Below the pieces are notes generated by a model. It did not search any database and was not told the DNA's origin. It saw only the letters and a list, made by a program, of their open reading frames with translations. Below are positions 16,843 to 24,523 of a stretch of DNA of 64,000 bases, piece after piece (position 1 is the first letter of the stretch; each line of letters starts with the position of its first letter). The stretch spans positions 3,379,001-3,443,000 of the forward strand of contig NZ_CP114200.1 of NCBI RefSeq assembly GCF_029392895.1, given 5' to 3'. The stretch is from Streptomyces sp. 71268 (GTDB lineage: Bacteria; Actinomycetota; Actinomycetes; Streptomycetales; Streptomycetaceae). The translations under genes were made by a program, and so were the position numbers.

Positions 16843-18171
16843 ATGTCCGACCCCACCGACACCACCGAGACCATCGGCGCCCGCGTACGCCAACTCCGTC
16901 TGATCCGCGACTACTCCCTTCAGGAACTGGGCCGGCACGCCCACGTGTCCGCGAGCCAGCTCTGCCGCATCGAGAAGGGGGATCGCTACCCCAGCGAGCC
17001 CATCCTCGCCGCCGTCGCCCGAGCGCTCGGCGTCAGCGTCTCGGTGCTGCGCGGCCAGCCCTACATCCAGGCCCTCCAGGGCGAACAACTCGACGCCCTG
17101 CTCACGCCGCTCAGCGCCGCGTTCGACGACTGGGACCTCCCGCCCACCGACGCACCGCCCCCGCGCTCACTCACGACCCTGGAGACGGCGATACGAGAAC
17201 TCATCGCACTGCGCGTACAGGCCAGCTTCACCAAGCTCGCCGAACGTCTCCCGGGCCTGGTCAGCGAGATCGCCATCGCCACCCAGCTCCAGCCCGCCGG
17301 CCACCGACAAGAGCGCGCCCACGCCCTGCAAGCCGAGGCCGCGCGCACGGCGGCCATCGTCGCCTACCGGCTGGGATACATGGACCTGGCCCGGCTGGCC
17401 CTCACCCGCATGGCCGTCGCCGCGCCGCACTCCGGCGATCCGCGCCAGGTCGCGATCGAACGGTACGAGCGCGCCCAGATGGCGGCGGACAGCTCACGGT
17501 TGAGCCGGGGCGTCTCCCTGATGCGGCACGCACTGCGTGACCTGGACGATGACGGCGACCGCGCCACCCAGGCCGTACGGGGCACCCTCCAACTGCGAGC
17601 CGCCGTCCTCTCCGCCCGGGACGGCGACGACTCGGCAGCGGACGACTGGCTCGGGCAAGCCACCGAGCTGGCGAGGGCGACCGGCGAAACCCGGCACCAC
17701 GCGCTGGCGTTCGGCCCGCTCAACGTACGGCTGCACCAGATCGCGGCGGCAGGCGACCGCGATGACCATGCGCGGGCACTGGAGTACGCCCGTACGGTCC
17801 ACCTACCGGACGGGTACGCACCGACGCGGGCGGCGCACTACTGGATCGACCGCGCCCGCGCGGAGGCGTGGACCGCGAAACGCCCCGCCGCGCTCGCCTC
17901 CCTCCACGCGGCACGCACGGCGTCGGCCCAGCTCACGCGCTACCACCACTCGGTGCACGAGACCGTGGCCACGCTGCTGAGAGCACGCCAGCGCGCGGAG
18001 GAGCCGCTGCGCGAGTTCGCCGCGTGGTGCGGCGTTTACCTTCCCGGAGTGCCTGTCGCACGACCACGCGCCCACCGAGGGCCCCGGCCGCCCCCACGAC
18101 ACACGTCAACGTCCTTACGCTGCCAGCCCATTGGCCCTGACAGCACGCCCAGCGACGGCGGTACCGTCTGA
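16843..18171 (+). CDS. XRE family regulator with helical-repeat C terminus
   Basis: This is a 442-residue protein with an N-terminal XRE helix-turn-helix (about 11-65: VRQLRLIRDYSLQELGRHAHVSASQLCRIEKGDRYPS). A long helical region (about 140-400) resembles TPR-type repeats, as in many Streptomyces regulators of this build. The ATG at 16843 is preceded by GGGGAGCACC. The ligand or partner is unknown. It is followed 28 nt later by a second protein of the same design at 18200, with which it shares little sequence beyond the fold. The pair could be a duplicated or co-acting regulator set. Confidence 0.85.
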   Translation: MSDPTDTTETIGARVRQLRLIRDYSLQELGRHAHVSASQLCRIEKGDRYPSEPILAAVARALGVSVSVLRGQPYIQALQGEQLDALLTPLSAAFDDWDLPPTDAPPPRSLTTLETAIRELIALRVQASFTKLAERLPGLVSEIAIATQLQPAGHRQERAHALQAEAARTAAIVAYRLGYMDLARLALTRMAVAAPHSGDPRQVAIERYERAQMAADSSRLSRGVSLMRHALRDLDDDGDRATQAVRGTLQLRAAVLSARDGDDSAADDWLGQATELARATGETRHHALAFGPLNVRLHQIAAAGDRDDHARALEYARTVHLPDGYAPTRAAHYWIDRARAEAWTAKRPAALASLHAARTASAQLTRYHHSVHETVATLLRARQRAEEPLREFAAWCGVYLPGVPVARPRAHRGPRPPPRHTSTSLRCQPIGPDSTPSDGGTV

Positions 18172-18199
18172 GTACCGACGTCAGGGCGAGGAGTCCGAT

Positions 18200-19372
18200 A
18201 TGACCGAGAACCGCGGCACGCTCGGTGAGCGCGTCTGTGACCTACGCAAGCGCCGCGGCCTCTCCCAGCGCGAGTTGGCCACCGCGTCCAAGGTGTCCGT
18301 CTCCACCGTGCGGAAGCTGGAGCAGGGCAGCGCCGGCGAGACGCGCATGGAGACGGTACGCGCGCTGGCAGCGGCCCTGCGGGTGCCGACGACAGCTCTC
18401 GTACGGCGTCAGCCGCCCGAGGGCCCGGCCCCGGACCCCGTCCCGTGGCAGCCGCTCCTGGAGGCCGTCGCCGCTCCCCGCCCGGCGCGCCTGGACGAGG
18501 AACCCACCACACCCGGCCTCCTCGCGGCCCTCGCCGAGGTGCGCCGGCTGCACATCGCCAAGCGGATGGCCGACGAGGTCGCCGTCCTGGCGCCGCTGCT
18601 CCGGGAGGTCGACGCGCTGGACAGCTCACTCGAGGTGCGCTCCATCCGCGCCCAGCTCCTCCACATGGCGGGTGCCATGCTGACGCAGGCCAGGCAGTAC
18701 GAGGGGGCGGAGCTAGCGCTACGCCGAGCCCTGGACGACGCACCGGACCACGTACGCGCCGCTTCGGTGGTCGCCACCTCGTCCTGGCTGTTGATGCGCC
18801 AGGGCCGGTTGGACAAGGCGTCCGAACTGGCGCAGCGCTGGGCGGACGACATGGAGCCCAGGCTGTCGCGGGCACCGGTGGAGACCATCGCGGCCTGGGG
18901 CTGGCTGCTCCTGCACGGAGCGTCCGCGAGCCTGCGCGACGCCCGTGACGGGGAGGCCGACGACATGATGCGGCTCGCCCGGGCGGCGGCGACCGTAACG
19001 GGGACGATCACCCCGAGCAGCACCCGTCCAGACCCGTGGGGGCCGGTGGTGGTCGCGTACAAGGCAGCGGAGAAGGGCGTGATCCTCGACCGCCCGGACG
19101 AGGTCCTGCGCGCCGGCCAGCGACTGGTCGGAACCGGGGCGGGCCAGGAGACCGACTACCACCGCCACCGGCTCGACGTCGCCCGCGCCTACACGATGGT
19201 GCGCAAGTACCCGGAGGCGGTGGAGGTGCTCACCGCGATCCATGCCGCCCAACCCGAATGGCTCGTACAGCAGCGGTACGCACAGGACATCGTGGGCCAC
19301 GTGATCAAGCGGCGACGCACGCTGACCCCCGAGATGCGCCTGCTGGCCGATGCCCTGAGTGTGCCGACGTAG
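18200..19372 (+). CDS. XRE family regulator with helical-repeat C terminus
   Basis: This is a 390-residue protein. Residues 6-62 hold an XRE helix-turn-helix (LGERVCDLRKRRGLSQRELATASKVSVSTVRKLEQGSAG), and residues 120-380 are helical repeats of the TPR type (for example LLHMAGAMLTQARQYEGAELALRRAL). The ATG at 18200 has GCGAGGAG upstream; the same frame is open further upstream but runs into the previous gene. It is followed by a 114-bp gap with a perfect 9-bp palindrome, then three overlapping small genes on the same strand, which may form one regulated unit with it. Confidence 0.87.
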   Translation: MTENRGTLGERVCDLRKRRGLSQRELATASKVSVSTVRKLEQGSAGETRMETVRALAAALRVPTTALVRRQPPEGPAPDPVPWQPLLEAVAAPRPARLDEEPTTPGLLAALAEVRRLHIAKRMADEVAVLAPLLREVDALDSSLEVRSIRAQLLHMAGAMLTQARQYEGAELALRRALDDAPDHVRAASVVATSSWLLMRQGRLDKASELAQRWADDMEPRLSRAPVETIAAWGWLLLHGASASLRDARDGEADDMMRLARAAATVTGTITPSSTRPDPWGPVVVAYKAAEKGVILDRPDEVLRAGQRLVGTGAGQETDYHRHRLDVARAYTMVRKYPEAVEVLTAIHAAQPEWLVQQRYAQDIVGHVIKRRRTLTPEMRLLADALSVPT

Positions 19373-19441
19373 AGGGGCGATAGCACTTCCTCGGCCCTCC
19401 TCGAATTTTTGCCATTGAGCGGCGTGGCCAGGCGGCTTTAC

Positions 19442-19467
19442 GTTCGGTGACCAATCCATCACCGAAC
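19442..19467. promoter_or_regulatory. Perfect 9-bp inverted repeat before the three-gene unit
   Basis: GTTCGGTGA (19442-19450) and TCACCGAAC (19459-19467) flank an 8-nt spacer. The site ends 19 nt before the ATG of the first small gene, just upstream of its GGAGG. The spacing of about 17 nt between centres fits an operator for a dimeric XRE repressor. It could also be a 5' leader hairpin. A weak promoter-like TTGAGC lies about 25 nt upstream. Confidence 0.6.
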
Positions 19468-19486
19468 TCCCCGGAGGCCGTTGCCC

Positions 19487-19648
19487 ATGCTCAACCAACC
19501 GACCCCACCCCACGACTGGATTCCCCCCGGCGGAGGCGTCCGCTGGACGCGGGGCGGGGAGTTGGGGTGGCACAGCCGCACGCTGCCGACGTACCTGGGC
19601 GCCCACGCCATCGTCGCGTTGCGGCCCACGAAGGGCGGGCGGTCGTGA
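19487..19648 (+). CDS. Small 53-residue protein, unknown
   Basis: The ATG at 19487 has GGAGG (from 19472) at a suitable distance. The 53-codon frame ends in TGA at 19646-19648, and that stop overlaps the GTG start of the next gene (GTGA). The product begins MLNQPTPPHDWIPPGG and is rich in Pro, Gly and Trp, with no membrane segment. I do not recognise a family. The ribosome-binding site and the coupled stop-start make it a likely real gene. It lies in a different frame from the next gene and is easily missed because of its length. Confidence 0.65.
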   Translation: MLNQPTPPHDWIPPGGGVRWTRGGELGWHSRTLPTYLGAHAIVALRPTKGGRS

Positions 19649-20226
19649 TCGGGCTCGACTGGGTCCCGCCGTCGGAGGAGGGGGTGATGCTCCTGCCGGC
19701 CGGCTGCCAGTGGGACGCCGTGCGCACCTCCGCCGCCATCGCGGACGCCGCCTTCCAGATCCTGGACGGTACGGAGAACTGCGCGGCCATCATCGACCCG
19801 CGCGCCTCCTGCACCTACTGGCTGCTGCCGCCGGGCGAGGCGGCCGGGTTCGCGCACTGGGAGCGCCTGGGTCGCTACGTCACCCTGCTCGCCGCCGGCG
19901 ACCGCAGGCACTACGTCGGGGTGCCGCCCGCGCATCGGCGTACCGGACCGGGGGTGCACTGGCGGATCAGCGGGGAGTGGTCGGGGCGGTACCTGGCCCA
20001 GCCGTACTACCTGGGCGCGGTGCTCACCTCCGCCGTCTTCTTCGCGCACGGGCCCGGCGCGCTGCCCACCCCGTGCGCCCTGTGTGAGCGGGAGTTGCAC
20101 CCCAAGGAGAGCGTCACCCTCACCGCCCGTCGCACCCCCGCCGACCCGCCCCGGGCCCTGACCGTGCACCCGGCCTGTGCCCGCGCGGCCCGCCTGCGCG
20201 CCAGCGGCCAGGAGCCCCGCACATGA
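19645..20226 (+). CDS. Hypothetical protein coupled to its neighbours
   Basis: This 193-residue protein starts at the GTG at 19645, inside the stop of the preceding small gene. It begins VIGLDWVPPSEEGVMLLPAG and contains a WDAVRTS motif, an IDPRASCTYWLLPPG segment and a C-terminal half with a CALCERELHP motif. Cys at CALC and the later CARAA could form part of a metal site, but the set is incomplete. I do not recognise the family. Its stop overlaps the ATG of the next gene by 4 nt. The chain of overlaps implies equal production of all three proteins. Confidence 0.7.
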   Translation: MIGLDWVPPSEEGVMLLPAGCQWDAVRTSAAIADAAFQILDGTENCAAIIDPRASCTYWLLPPGEAAGFAHWERLGRYVTLLAAGDRRHYVGVPPAHRRTGPGVHWRISGEWSGRYLAQPYYLGAVLTSAVFFAHGPGALPTPCALCERELHPKESVTLTARRTPADPPRALTVHPACARAARLRASGQEPRT

Positions 20227-20537
20227 ACCACCAACCCCACCCCACCCGCCACCACGGGCGCCACCGCTACCGCTACGTCGAGATGACCCTGGCCCCCGAC
20301 CCCGACGCCACCCCGTACACCGTCCACGCCACCTGCACCACCTGCGGCGACCAGTCACCCATCCCCGAACCCACCGAGACCATCACCGGCATGCACCACC
20401 AGGCACAACGCTGGTGCACCTCCCACGCCGCACGCGACCACCCCGACGGACGCCACCTGCGCTACACCGCCACCGTCACCCTCCACTGGCACGTCACACC
20501 CCACGAGGACATCGGACCCGCCGCGCCGACGAGTTGA
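20223..20537 (+). CDS. Small His- and Cys-rich protein (DUF7848-like)
   Basis: This 104-residue protein overlaps the preceding gene by ATGA (20223-20226). A His-rich start (NHQPHPTRHHGRHR) is followed by CTTCG and HHQAQRWCTSHAARDH. This gives a Cys-x2-Cys plus later Cys/His pattern that suggests a small zinc-binding fold. Similar short proteins downstream of XRE regulators are common in Streptomyces, and I link it to DUF7848 from memory only. Its end is 28 bp from the convergent blaB-like stop. Confidence 0.7.
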   Translation: MNHQPHPTRHHGRHRYRYVEMTLAPDPDATPYTVHATCTTCGDQSPIPEPTETITGMHHQAQRWCTSHAARDHPDGRHLRYTATVTLHWHVTPHEDIGPAAPTS

Positions 20538-20565
20538 GCGGCGGCGTGCGGGCCGGGCGACCGCC

Positions 20566-21468
20566 TCACAGTTGCCGCAGGTGGTCCCGTAGCGTGCGGG
20601 CCACCTGGGACATCAGGGCCTCCGCGCCAGGCTGGGAACTGGCGGGGACCAGGGACTCGGTCAGGGCCGCGACGGCGAAGACCTGGCCGTCGGCGTGTTC
20701 CACGACGCCGATCTCGTGGCGCAGGTTGAGCAGGGTGCCGGTCTTGGAGTACCAGGTGGTGGCGTCGGAGCTGAAGTCCGGGGTGAGCCGTTGGCGGAAC
20801 AGGTTGTGCGCCATCAGGTCGCGTATCCGGGCCGCCACCTCGGGGTGGATGGCCGAGGGCGTCCACAGGGCCTGGAGCAGGTCGACGTAGGCGCGGGCGC
20901 TGCCCGTATTGGCGCGGGTGGTGTCGAGTTGGGGCACGCGGTGGCCGCGTCCGCTGGTGCCGGCGTCGATGGCCAGCGCGTGCGCGAGGTGGGCCTGGGT
21001 CGCGTCGAAGCGCTCCTCGGGCGTTTCGGACAGCTCGCGCATGCCGTGGCGGACGGTGATGTCGCGCAGGCCGAGTTCGCGCAGGATGGCGGCGACCTGG
21101 GCGGGCGGGGTGAGTTCGAAGAGCGCGTCGGCCGCCGTGCCGTCGCTCACGCACGTACTGAGGTAGAGCAGGTCGTCCACCGCCACCCGGGCCGGGTGGT
21201 GGAACCGGCTCAGCCCGGTCGGGCCCGGCGTGCTGATCCGCCCGGGCCGCACCTCAAGCGCCATCGCCCCGTCCAACTCCCCGCGCCGGACGCGCTCCAC
21301 CGTCGCCACCGCGAGCGGGACCTTGACCAGGGACGCGGAGGGCAGTTGGGTGTCCGGGTCGATGCCCAACTCCTCGCCGGTGTGCAGGTCGCGTACGAGC
21401 AGACAGCCGCGCAGGCCCCCCTCGCGCAGCGACTCGCGCGCCGCGCGCAGCAGCGACTCGGTGTTCAC
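20566..21468 (-). CDS. blaB: BlaB-like serine active-site protein
   Basis: This is a 300-residue protein with the class A beta-lactamase fold. It shows S46-x-x-K49 (SLVK), SDG at 108-110 and KTG at 242-244, but no signal peptide and no clear Glu166 equivalent. The GTG at 21468 overlaps the end of the LysR gene by 4 nt. In Streptomyces cacaoi, blaA (LysR family) and blaB form an operon divergent from the beta-lactamase gene blaL, and both products are needed for its induction. This locus has the same order. BlaB is thought to sit in the cytosol as an accessory protein rather than hydrolyse beta-lactams. The assignment rests on context. Confidence 0.75.
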   Translation of the reverse strand: MNTESLLRAARESLREGGLRGCLLVRDLHTGEELGIDPDTQLPSASLVKVPLAVATVERVRRGELDGAMALEVRPGRISTPGPTGLSRFHHPARVAVDDLLYLSTCVSDGTAADALFELTPPAQVAAILRELGLRDITVRHGMRELSETPEERFDATQAHLAHALAIDAGTSGRGHRVPQLDTTRANTGSARAYVDLLQALWTPSAIHPEVAARIRDLMAHNLFRQRLTPDFSSDATTWYSKTGTLLNLRHEIGVVEHADGQVFAVAALTESLVPASSQPGAEALMSQVARTLRDHLRQL

Positions 21469-22490
21469 GGCCCGGCCACCTCCCGCGCGTCGCCGCTCCG
21501 ACGCGTGACCGCGCCGGCGGCCACGTCCGCGCCCGCTGCCGCATCCGCACCCGTCTCGTTCGCACCGGCCGCCCTCGTATCGCCCGTACCGCCCGCGGCG
21601 CCCGTACCGTCCGCGTCGGGCTCCGCCGCGCCCAGGCAGCGGGCGATGGCGCGGCCCAGGCGGGACTGGACGAGGTGGGGGTTGCCGTCGCCCGCCGCCG
21701 CGAGGGCGAACCCGCGGCACAGCGCCAACTCTCCGATGGGCCGCCAGTGCAGGGCGAGTTCGTCGGCCTGGTCCGGGGAGCACAGCAACAGGTCGCGGGT
21801 TGCCAGCACCTCCGCGGCGGCGGTGGTCAGGTCGGCCGCGGTGGCGAGTTGGGCGGGCCGCAGGCCGACCGCGTCGCGGAGCCGCGCGAGCGGGTCGCGC
21901 ACATGCGGTACGTCGTCCTCGGGCTGCACCCACACGCGCCGGGCCGGGCCGGTGCTGGCCCGGCCGACCCGCAGCGTGTCGAGGTAGACGCGCCGTACGC
22001 CCGGGTCGTCGACCCCGGCCAGGCCGAGCGGTACGGACCAGGTGGCGTCGGCCGCGGGCACCGCGAGCAGCGCGGCCCGCACCTGCTGGGCGTGCAGGAG
22101 TTCGCCGCGCTGCGCCGGCGCCGCGACCCGCAGGTCGAGCGTGACGCCCTGGCCGCGCGCCTCGGCGACGAGGCGGGCGAGCCTGGCCGTCGAGCAGATG
22201 TCGGGCACCGCGAGCCGCCACGGCTTGCGCCTGGCGACCTCCGCCTCGTCCAGCAGCACGTCCGCCGCCTGTACGAGTTGCCTGGCCACGGGCAGCATGT
22301 CGCGGCCGAACGGGGTGAGCCGGGCGCGCCGCGAGGCGCGCTCGAACAGCGGCTCCCCGAACCGTTCCTCCAGCGCAGCCACCCGTCGGCTGGCCACCGA
22401 CTGGGACATGCGGGCGGCGGCGGCCCCGACGGTGAAGCTGCCGCGCTCGCTGACGCTGACGAACGCGCGACACGCTCCCACCAGATCCAC
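21465..22490 (-). CDS. blaA: LysR family regulator (BlaA-like)
   Basis: This is a 341-residue LysR-type regulator. The N-terminal winged helix-turn-helix (about 1-60: [36 protein letters not shown]) is followed by the substrate-binding effector domain. A low-complexity Ala/Gly/Thr tail covers the last 45 residues or so. The ATG is at 22490. The gene is divergent from the beta-lactamase gene at 22887 and overlaps the blaB-like gene by 4 nt. This matches the BlaA/BlaB pair that controls blaL in S. cacaoi. The 396-bp intergenic region carries a palindromic T-N11-A box at 22672-22686. Confidence 0.85.
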   Translation of the reverse strand: MDLVGACRAFVSVSERGSFTVGAAAARMSQSVASRRVAALEERFGEPLFERASRRARLTPFGRDMLPVARQLVQAADVLLDEAEVARRKPWRLAVPDICSTARLARLVAEARGQGVTLDLRVAAPAQRGELLHAQQVRAALLAVPAADATWSVPLGLAGVDDPGVRRVYLDTLRVGRASTGPARRVWVQPEDDVPHVRDPLARLRDAVGLRPAQLATAADLTTAAAEVLATRDLLLCSPDQADELALHWRPIGELALCRGFALAAAGDGNPHLVQSRLGRAIARCLGAAEPDADGTGAAGGTGDTRAAGANETGADAAAGADVAAGAVTRRSGDAREVAGP

Positions 22491-22502
22491 GCCCGCACCC
22501 TA

Positions 22503-22616
22503 TGTCAGCCCCGTGCCGGGCCCGGTCTCGGTCCCGTTCCGGGCCCTGTGTCAGCCTCGTGCCGGGCTGGGTGTCACCTCCGTGCCGGGCCGGTGCCAGT
22601 CCCGTACGCGGGCACC
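22503..22616. repeat. Five imperfect ~23-nt tandem repeats between blaA and blaL
   Basis: Units start at 22503, 22526, 22549, 22572 and 22594. They share a TGTCAGYCCCGTGCCGGGCC core. The array starts 13 nt upstream of the blaA start codon, in its leader, and ends 56 nt before the T-N11-A box. The rest of the 22491-22886 gap holds that box and no further gene. Confidence 0.7.
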
Positions 22617-22671
22617 GCGCTCACCCCCGCCCGCTCCGCACCGTCCCGCACCCACTCCGCCCTCGCCTCGT

Positions 22672-22715
22672 ATGCCGATTGCGCATGGAACCGCGCGCGG
22701 GTGCATTGGACCGCA
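22672..22715. promoter_or_regulatory. LysR-type box (T-N11-A) and weaker second site in the blaA-blaL gap
   Basis: ATGC (22672-22675) and GCAT (22683-22686) frame a perfect T-N11-A, TGCCGATTGCGCA, the consensus core for LysR-type regulators. A second, looser site, TGCATTGGACCGCA, with N12 spacing, lies at 22702-22715, about three helical turns on. The region between divergent blaA and blaL is where the S. cacaoi regulator binds. Confidence 0.6.
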
Positions 22716-22886
22716 TGGTCGCGGGGCGCGAGGGTGGTCCGAGAGGTCCTGACCCGGCATCGGGCGGGGCGTCCACCCTGCTTCCGCACGCCCGCGCCCC
22801 GCTCCCGCACGCCCTGGTCCGTCGTGCGCGGGGCTCGGCCACGCGCCCCGCGCACGGGGCACACACCCACCGGAGGTTTCCACGCC

Positions 22887-23840
22887 ATGCAGCACACCCG
22901 TGCCCGGCGAGCCGTCATCGGCGCGCTCGCCACGCTGACCATCGCCACGCTCGTGGCCTGCGGCGACGACGACTCCGCCGACGCGTCTCCCGCGGCCAGC
23001 CGGTCGGCCACCGCGTCGTCGGCGCCGTCGTCGGCCGCGCCGGGCGGTACGCCGAACGCGGCCATCCGAAAGATCAGGGACCTGGAGCGGAAGTTCGACG
23101 CGCGGCTCGGGGTGTACGCCGTCGACACCGGCAGCGGGCGCGAGGTGGCCTACAACGACGGCGAACGGTTCCCCTTCGCCTCCACGTTCAAGGCCCTGGA
23201 GGCCGGCGCCGTGCTGCGCGAGTTCTCCCTGTCCGGCCTCGACAAGGTCATCCGGTACTCCAAGGACGACCTGGTCGCCAACTCTCCCGTGACCGAGAAG
23301 CACGTCGACACCGGGATGACCCTGCGCGCGCTCTGCGATGCCGCCGTGCGCTACAGCGACAACGCCGCGGCCAACCTGCTCTTCGAGGAGATCGGCGGCC
23401 CGAAGGGGCTGGACGCCGTGCTTGAGGGGATCGGCGACGACGTCACGCAGATGGAGCGCATCGAACCGGGACTCAGCGACTGGGACCCGGCGTCCCCGCG
23501 CGACACCACCACGCCGCGGGCCCTCGCGAAGGACCTGCGGGCGTTCGTCCTCGGCGACGTGCTCCGCAAGCCGGAACGCGCCCAGCTCACCACCTGGCTG
23601 CGCACCAACAAGACCGGCGACGAGCTGATCCGGGCCGGCGTGCCGAAGAGTTGGAAGGTCGGCGACAAGACCGGCGCCGGCAGCACGTACGGCGCGCGCA
23701 ACGACATCGCCGTGGTCTGGCCCCCGGACTCGGCCCCCATCGTCATGGCGATCATGTCGAACCGGCGCGACAAAGACGCCGAGTACGACAACAAGCTGAT
23801 CGCGGAGGCGGCCTCGGTGGTCGCGGACACGCTGTCCTGA
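22887..23840 (+). CDS. blaL: Class A beta-lactamase lipoprotein
   Basis: This 317-residue enzyme hydrolyses beta-lactams outside the cell membrane. The N terminus is a lipoprotein signal with lipobox LVAC (Cys25), followed by a Ser/Ala linker. Catalytic motifs are S99-T-F-K102, S157-D158-N159 and K261-T262-G263. The omega loop reads IEPGLSDW, with the general base at Glu193. The position of Ambler Asn170 is Ser197, a change from the usual ExxLN that may alter deacylation. The ATG at 22887 has GGAGG upstream. It is divergent from blaA and probably inducible. Class A membership is clear; the substrate range is not. Confidence 0.93.
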   Translation: MQHTRARRAVIGALATLTIATLVACGDDDSADASPAASRSATASSAPSSAAPGGTPNAAIRKIRDLERKFDARLGVYAVDTGSGREVAYNDGERFPFASTFKALEAGAVLREFSLSGLDKVIRYSKDDLVANSPVTEKHVDTGMTLRALCDAAVRYSDNAAANLLFEEIGGPKGLDAVLEGIGDDVTQMERIEPGLSDWDPASPRDTTTPRALAKDLRAFVLGDVLRKPERAQLTTWLRTNKTGDELIRAGVPKSWKVGDKTGAGSTYGARNDIAVVWPPDSAPIVMAIMSNRRDKDAEYDNKLIAEAASVVADTLS

Positions 23841-23868
23841 CCGCCGCCCACCCCCAGCGGGGCGGGCC

Positions 23869-23961
23869 GCGTTCCGTACGCGGGCGCGGGTGCGTTCCGT
23901 GCGCGGGCGGGTCCGGGGTTCCCTACGCGGGTGGAGGCGTGCCGCGTACGCGGGTGGGGGT
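23869..23961. repeat. Four imperfect ~23-nt tandem repeats after blaL
   Basis: Units begin at about 23869, 23892, 23916 and 23939. They share a TACGCGGGYGSGGG-like core. The array fills the space between the convergent blaL and VOC-family stops. Confidence 0.65.
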
Positions 23962-23964
23962 GGG

Positions 23965-24312
23965 TCAGCGGTGGCCGAGCACGTTGACCACCCGGCCGTT
24001 GGGGTCGCGGACGAAGAACCGGCGTACGCCCCACTCCTCGTCCCGCAACGGGTGCACGATCTCCGCCCCGCTGCCGCGCACCGCCGCGTACACCGCGTCC
24101 ACGTCATCCACCTCCACGCTGAGGTCGGGTATGACGGGTCCGGTCCGGTCCTCGGTCATGAAGCTGACCTGCGCCGTGGGCTGGGACGGGGAGGCGAGCG
24201 TCATGATCCAGCCCTGGTTCATGACCTCCTCGAAGCCGAGGAGGCCGTAGAAGTCGCGGCTCTCCTCCTGTGCCCGCGACGCGAGGTTGGGAACGACACG
24301 GCGAATGGTCAT
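23965..24312 (-). CDS. VOC superfamily (glyoxalase-like) protein
   Basis: This is a 115-residue single-domain protein of the vicinal oxygen chelate fold, related to glyoxalase and bleomycin-resistance proteins. Paired beta-alpha-beta modules are visible, with SRDFYGLLGFEEVMNQGW in the first and VEVDDVDAVYAAVRGSGAEIVHPL with the FFVRDPNGRVVNVLGH end in the second. Glu and His positions typical of the metal site are present but not complete enough to name a substrate. It is monocistronic and convergent with blaL. Such proteins often act as resistance or detoxification binders, which is not shown here. Confidence 0.85.
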   Translation of the reverse strand: MTIRRVVPNLASRAQEESRDFYGLLGFEEVMNQGWIMTLASPSQPTAQVSFMTEDRTGPVIPDLSVEVDDVDAVYAAVRGSGAEIVHPLRDEEWGVRRFFVRDPNGRVVNVLGHR

Positions 24313-24523
24313 CGGGTCTCCGTGGGGTGGTGGCGGGCGGCCCCGGGTGCGGGGCCGGGCGTGCGGGGGCGAGCGGACGGCGGCGCGGCAACGGCGAGCG
24401 TGCGACCACGAACCACGCTAAAGGTCACCACTGACATCCGCCCCCGGCCACGCCCCGCCGCCGGGCCGACCAGCGGGCCGACGGCGGGCCCCGAGCAGGC
24501 CCCAAGCAGGCCGTGTGCCCAGG

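Noticed and set aside
20566..22473. A single frame joining a LysR-like region to the blaB-like protein
   Set aside because: The upstream part is the LysR gene read out of phase (Arg/Ala-rich). The true gene starts at the GTG at 21468, which overlaps the LysR stop.
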